From Streptomyces sp. NBC_00078 (GTDB lineage Bacteria > Actinomycetota > Actinomycetes > Streptomycetales > Streptomycetaceae): a stretch of DNA of 64,000 nucleotides. This document shows, piece after piece, positions 60,713 through 64,000 of the stretch. The DNA is taken from NCBI RefSeq assembly GCF_026343335.1, contig NZ_JAPELX010000001.1:6386001-6450000 (forward strand). Direction: 5' to 3'. A program made the translations under genes and the position numbers. Below the pieces are notes generated by a model, which made no database searches, was not told the origin of the DNA, and saw nothing but the letters and a program-made list of their open reading frames with translations. Within the stretch, counting starts at the first letter, position 1, and the number at the start of each line of letters is the position of its first letter.

Positions 60713-60755
60713 ACGCCGCGTGCCCCGGCCGACGATCGGCCGGGGCACGCGGCGT
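60713..60755. terminator. Bidirectional terminator between convergent genes
   Basis: A perfect 20-bp inverted repeat (starting ACGCCGCGTGCC) with a CGA loop lies between the stops of the 77-residue protein and the FHA protein, so it should end both transcripts. Confidence 0.9.
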
Positions 60756-60764
60756 GCGGTCCGC

Positions 60765-61559
60765 TCAGTTCTTGTCGGCCAGCAACTCCAGGTCCTGAGC
60801 ACTCAGCGTCGCCGTCTTCAGCAGTTCCCTGATCAGGTTGACACTGAGTGTCGAGCCGACCGGCTCGCCGACCTCGTCGCGCAGCAGTCCGCGCACGCCC
60901 CGGCGGTGCAGCCGTTCGCGCACGTCCTCGACCGTGTTCGCGACCGACTTGTGGGTCCAGGACTTGGTCACGTAGGGGGAGGCGTTGACCTGACGGGCCG
61001 TGTCCTCCCAGGCCAGCGGGAGCGGGAAGGCGTCGTGGCCCTCCAGGTAGCGCCGGGCGAGTGCGGTGAGCACCAGCCGCTCCTGCGGGGAGAGTTCGTA
61101 GACCGTCTCGGGATCCACGGTCTCCGCACCGCTCGTGGAGCGGGGGTTCCGGTCGTCCTCGTCCACGACGCGGACCTCCACCAGGTGGGAACGCCGCTTG
61201 GACGAATTGATCACCAGCGGGGTGTACCCGGACTCGATGACGCGCTTGTGGCCGGCGAGCATGAGCACGCCGTCGGGCAGTTCGATCGGCAGATTGCCGG
61301 TGTTGACCAGCCACCAGTCGCCGTCCGCGGCCGTGCAGGTGAACACGCCGTGCCGACGGCTGACGCTCGGGTCGTCGACACCGACCGGCACATGCACGTC
61401 CTCGCGGTCGCGCCCGAACAGCAGCGTGTACCGGCGCGGCGGCACGGCGTACCCGCCCTCCGGACCCAGTACGAAGATCGTCCCCGGCGGCGCCGAGGGC
61501 ACCCTGTCGGAGGGACTGCCCGGCGGCAGCATCTGGGGTGGGAAGTTTCCGTACTCCAT
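60765..61559 (-). CDS. FHA-domain protein with C-terminal winged-helix region
   Basis: The 264-residue protein starts at ATG 61559, with GGAGGT 8 nt upstream. The FHA domain (about 25-115) has the phosphothreonine-binding residues Gly49-Arg50 (LLFGRDRED), Ser67-Arg-Arg-His70 (SVSRRHGVF) and Asn87 in LVNTGNLP. The C-terminal half (from LSPQERLVLTALARRYLEG to KSVANTVEDVRERLHRRGV) looks like a winged-helix DNA- or protein-binding domain. It is divergent from a receptor Ser/Thr kinase gene 171 bp away. Recognition of a phosphorylated partner, perhaps that kinase, followed by transcriptional control is likely. Confidence 0.87.
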   Translation of the reverse strand: MEYGNFPPQMLPPGSPSDRVPSAPPGTIFVLGPEGGYAVPPRRYTLLFGRDREDVHVPVGVDDPSVSRRHGVFTCTAADGDWWLVNTGNLPIELPDGVLMLAGHKRVIESGYTPLVINSSKRRSHLVEVRVVDEDDRNPRSTSGAETVDPETVYELSPQERLVLTALARRYLEGHDAFPLPLAWEDTARQVNASPYVTKSWTHKSVANTVEDVRERLHRRGVRGLLRDEVGEPVGSTLSVNLIRELLKTATLSAQDLELLADKN

Positions 61560-61730
61560 ATCACATACCTCCGGCTCAGCTCGCGTCAGTGTATGAGCGC
61601 ACTGCGAGGACCGGTCCTCCCACCAGATGCGTACGCTGGGCAAGGCGCGTTCGCCGCCAACTTGTTTTGCCTTGCCCTGAGTTGCTCGATAGCCTGCCCG
61701 CCGTGAGCGCGAGCGGCCGGGGAACTGCTG

Positions 61731-63356
61731 ATGATGGATAGCACGATCGCCGAACCACTCGGCGCGGACGATCCACAGGAGATCGGCAGCTTCAACATCA
61801 TCGGTCTGCTCGGCGTCGGCGGTATGGGTGAGGTCTACCTCGGGGTGTCCGACAAGGGCTACGCCGCCGTCAAGCGCGTCCGGTCACGGTTGGTCTCCAG
61901 CGAGCGCTTCGAACGTGAGGTCGGCATCCTCTACCGTGTGCCGGCCGGGGTCGGGCCGCGGGTGCTGGCGAGCGACGGCACCGCGGAACGTCCCTGGTTC
62001 GCCACCGAGTACGTGCCCGGACTCACCGTGGACGAGGCGGTCCGGCTGCGCGGCCCGCTGCCTGCCGAGGCGCTGTGGCTGCTGTTGGCCGAGGCGGCCA
62101 CTCACCTGTCGGCCGTGCACGCGCTCGAGATCGTGCACCGTGACGTCAAGCCCGGCAACGTCATGCTGGTGCGGGACGGCGTGAAGCTGATCGACTTCGG
62201 CATCGCGCGCGCCGCGGACCAGGCGAGGCTCACCAAGAGCGGTGGCAGCTACGGCACTCAGGGATTCTCGGCACCGGAACAGCAGGCCGGGGGCGGGGGC
62301 GAGGACGTGGACGCGCCCGCGGACGTCTACTCGCTCGGGGCGCTCGTGCTCTACGCGGCTTCGGGCCGTACGCCCGGTGTCGTCGCCGACGTCGAGCCGC
62401 TGCGTGCCGTGGATGCCGACCTCGCCGCCGTCATCGGGTCCTGTCTCGCGACCGGACCCGGAGCACGCCCCACCGCCCGGGAGTTGGTGGAGGCGGCCCG
62501 CGCACACCTGTCCGTTCCTCCTCCCTCCTGGCCTTCCGAGGTCATGTCACGCATCGCCTCGCGACGTGCCTTCGCCGCGACGCCGGTCGGCAAGCTGGAG
62601 ACCGTCCCGCCGCCGGACCTGGATGCGGATCCGACGCCTGAGACCGCGCCCCCGTCCGCCGCGTCACCTCGCCATCCACGCAAACGCCTGCTCCTGCTCC
62701 CGAGCGCCGCAGTGATCGCCCTCGGCGCCGTCGCAGCGTTCCTACTCGTCCCGTCCGCCTCCCGGCACAACGGCGCTGCGCATACGTCCGACAGCGCGTC
62801 GGTCAGCGTCGAGCCCGTGGCCGGGACGACACGGACGTCCTCCGCGAGCCCAAGCCGTTCGACCCCGCCCACCGCGGGGTCGGGGCTCCCGACCCCGGCC
62901 GGCACGGACACGACCGTCCCGCCGAGTGCGTCCAGCGCGCGTTCGCCCTCTGGCCCCGCCGCGACTGCCGCGTCCTCAGCAGCCGCCACCCGCGTCACCT
63001 CGTCGTCGATCAGTGGTATCAACGGCAGCGACGACCCGGCACAGGTCAAGGGCTCCGAGGCGGACACCTCCTGGGTCGGCAACGACGCCGCCTGCTCCGC
63101 CTGGCTGGACGACAACGGCTCCGGCGAACTCGCAGGCGTGCTCAACACCTCCCTGCGCCAAAGCTGTGGCGCCGAACTCCACCGAAGCGACGGCATCGCG
63201 TACACGTTCCAGGCCGACTGGGGCGCCGCGAAAACAAACTTCATCTCAGACGTCGGCCGCACGATGTGGATCTGCGTCTGGAATGCGAGCGACCGATCCG
63301 ACGAACAGTGCTCCGCCCGCTTCGCCATGAACGGCGACACCCCGGTCAAGGAGTGA
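61731..63356 (+). CDS. Receptor-like Ser/Thr protein kinase (PknB type)
   Basis: The 541-residue protein starts at the ATG pair at 61731/61734, with GGGGAA upstream. The kinase domain (about 20-275) is complete: glycine loop LLGVGGMGEVYLG, Lys48, catalytic loop HRDVKPGN (136-143), DFG 155-157 and the APE-like SAPEQQ. A Pro-rich linker precedes one membrane helix (about 318-343). The extracytoplasmic part has a Ser/Thr/Pro-rich stalk and a small terminal domain with four cysteines (ACSAW, SCGAEL, WICVW, QCSARF) that probably form two disulfides. No PASTA repeats. The divergent FHA protein is a natural substrate or reader. Confidence 0.93.
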   Translation: MMDSTIAEPLGADDPQEIGSFNIIGLLGVGGMGEVYLGVSDKGYAAVKRVRSRLVSSERFEREVGILYRVPAGVGPRVLASDGTAERPWFATEYVPGLTVDEAVRLRGPLPAEALWLLLAEAATHLSAVHALEIVHRDVKPGNVMLVRDGVKLIDFGIARAADQARLTKSGGSYGTQGFSAPEQQAGGGGEDVDAPADVYSLGALVLYAASGRTPGVVADVEPLRAVDADLAAVIGSCLATGPGARPTARELVEAARAHLSVPPPSWPSEVMSRIASRRAFAATPVGKLETVPPPDLDADPTPETAPPSAASPRHPRKRLLLLPSAAVIALGAVAAFLLVPSASRHNGAAHTSDSASVSVEPVAGTTRTSSASPSRSTPPTAGSGLPTPAGTDTTVPPSASSARSPSGPAATAASSAAATRVTSSSISGINGSDDPAQVKGSEADTSWVGNDAACSAWLDDNGSGELAGVLNTSLRQSCGAELHRSDGIAYTFQADWGAAKTNFISDVGRTMWICVWNASDRSDEQCSARFAMNGDTPVKE

Positions 63357-63376
63357 AACAAACGGCACGACCCGTG

Positions 63377-63401
63377 GGCCTCCCGAGCCGGAAGGGAGGC
63401 C
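63377..63401 (+). terminator. Terminator-like hairpin after the receptor kinase
   Basis: GGCCTCCC and GGGAGGCC form an 8-bp stem around 9 nt, 21 nt after the stop. The rest of the gap to 63631 shows no gene. Confidence 0.6.
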
Positions 63402-63631
63402 GGCGCGGCTCACGTGCGCGGGCCGTTTGAGCACGCGGTCGAGCGTGTGGGACCACTGCCACGGGGCTTGACCCCCCGGAGGATCCGCTCCGCTCCGGCT
63501 CACGGCAAGGGGAGCGCCCGAATCTGATCGGGGCGCGGCGGAAGCCAAGGCCAGACCCAGTGCGGCGACAACTATGGAACCCGACAGGCCGTGCATGGGT
63601 TGTGGAGCCGCGCGCGGTGGTGCCGCTGGGG

Positions 63632-64000
63632 TCAGGTGCTGGGTGCCTCGAAGATCTCGATCGTGCAGCGTGCTGCCCCGCTGCGCTCGATCCTGGCGTC
63701 GCTGGTGATCAGCGGAACGCCGAAGCTCTCGGCGAGGGCCACGTAATGCGCGTCGTAGACGGAGAGGTTGTTCGACAGCTCGCGTACGCGCTGCCAGAGG
63801 ACCAGCGTCGGGTGCAGGTCGAGAGCGAGGGTCTGGTAGTCGGTGATCGCCTTCAGTGCCTCCTTTTCCGTGATCTTGGGCTTGTCCCCTCGCCGGCCGC
63901 GGGCCAGCCCGAAGACGGCCGAGGTGATCTCGTAGTCCAGCAGTCCCGGCGCTGCGAGAGCATCGGCGCGGCCCACCCGCTCACGGATCGCGGTTCCGGT
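63632..64000 (-). CDS. VapC-like PIN-domain toxin, N-terminus outside the window
   Basis: The frame stays open to the window edge, so the 5' end is cut off; an internal GTG at 63976 is probably not the start. The visible 122 codons match the C-terminal part of a PIN ribonuclease: PGLLDYEITSAVFGLARGRR, a middle helix, LSVYDAHYVALAESFGVPLITSDARI with two of the metal-binding Asp residues, and a final short strand. Family members usually cleave RNA and are neutralised by a VapB partner encoded just upstream, here beyond the window. It lies next to the receptor kinase locus but is convergent with it. Confidence 0.85.
   Translation of the reverse strand, partial: TGTAIRERVGRADALAAPGLLDYEITSAVFGLARGRRGDKPKITEKEALKAITDYQTLALDLHPTLVLWQRVRELSNNLSVYDAHYVALAESFGVPLITSDARIERSGAARCTIEIFEAPST

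Overview
The window is high-GC actinobacterial DNA and almost certainly a Streptomyces chromosome. Coding bias is strongly G/C at third positions, GTG and TTG starts are common, and operons use 4-nt ATGA or GTGA overlaps. The gene content and order (thioredoxin/HelD, the glgB-pep2-treS-glgE cluster facing glgP, a pair of M4 metalloproteases, ABC exporters, a Scabin/ScARP-like ADP-ribosyltransferase) match my memory of the S. coelicolor core region around SCO5438-SCO5465. I saw no tRNA, rRNA, CRISPR array or insertion sequence.

Layout, left to right. 0-5 kb: a PPOX-type oxidoreductase, then a CitA/DcuS-type two-component system divergent from its probable target, a DctA dicarboxylate transporter. 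5-9 kb: a membrane protein, a MerR regulator coupled to a thioredoxin, and a HelD-type RNA polymerase-recycling ATPase. 9-21.5 kb: the GlgE alpha-glucan pathway (TreS converts trehalose to maltose, Pep2 phosphorylates it, GlgE polymerises it, GlgB branches it), a subtilisin, and a divergent glucan phosphorylase; the GlgX debranching enzyme lies apart at 37.5-39.7 kb. 21.5-26 kb: a DUF1990 protein and two paralogous secreted M4 proteases. 26-37.5 kb: two heterodimeric ABC exporter pairs, one gene with an apparent frameshift, divergent from a DrrAB-like exporter that is followed by its own NarL-type two-component system. 39.7-49.4 kb: two tandem L,D-transpeptidase lipoproteins, a three-copy tandem repeat, an enoyl-CoA hydratase, a HATPase protein, an unusual deacetylase homologue, a beta-propeller lipoprotein, a secreted DNA-type ADP-ribosyltransferase, an acetyltransferase, an EF-hand protein and a dinucleotide-binding reductase.

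49.4-64 kb is accessory. After a MOSC protein and a GH25 lysozyme comes a zone of gene remnants (frameshifted small gene, GH53 galactanase fragment, unassigned pieces) and a non-coding half-kilobase. It is followed by a compact signalling locus at 52.5-60.7 kb. A six-gene minus-strand operon encodes a cyclase-homology protein, a small helical protein, a PP2C phosphatase, a kinase-like membrane protein, a vWA protein and a small membrane protein. Divergent from it are a Crp-type regulator, a membrane-anchored STAND-like NTPase and a 77-residue protein. The kinase/PP2C/vWA trio resembles the TerY-P (E. coli YegI/YegK/YegL) triad, and the rest resembles actinobacterial NTP-dependent conflict systems. 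Two short motifs recur: GDVSGTVVxGxxNxV in the NTPase and the 77-mer, and a C-terminal FAVxxGxxx(Y/H) tag in the cyclase-like protein, the helical protein and the 77-mer. The 77-mer carries both, so it could be an adaptor bridging the two arms. An FHA-wHTH protein, a receptor Ser/Thr kinase and a partial VapC-like PIN toxin close the window.

All functional statements rest on reading motifs by eye. No database search was run, and family names reflect recognition rather than computed homology.
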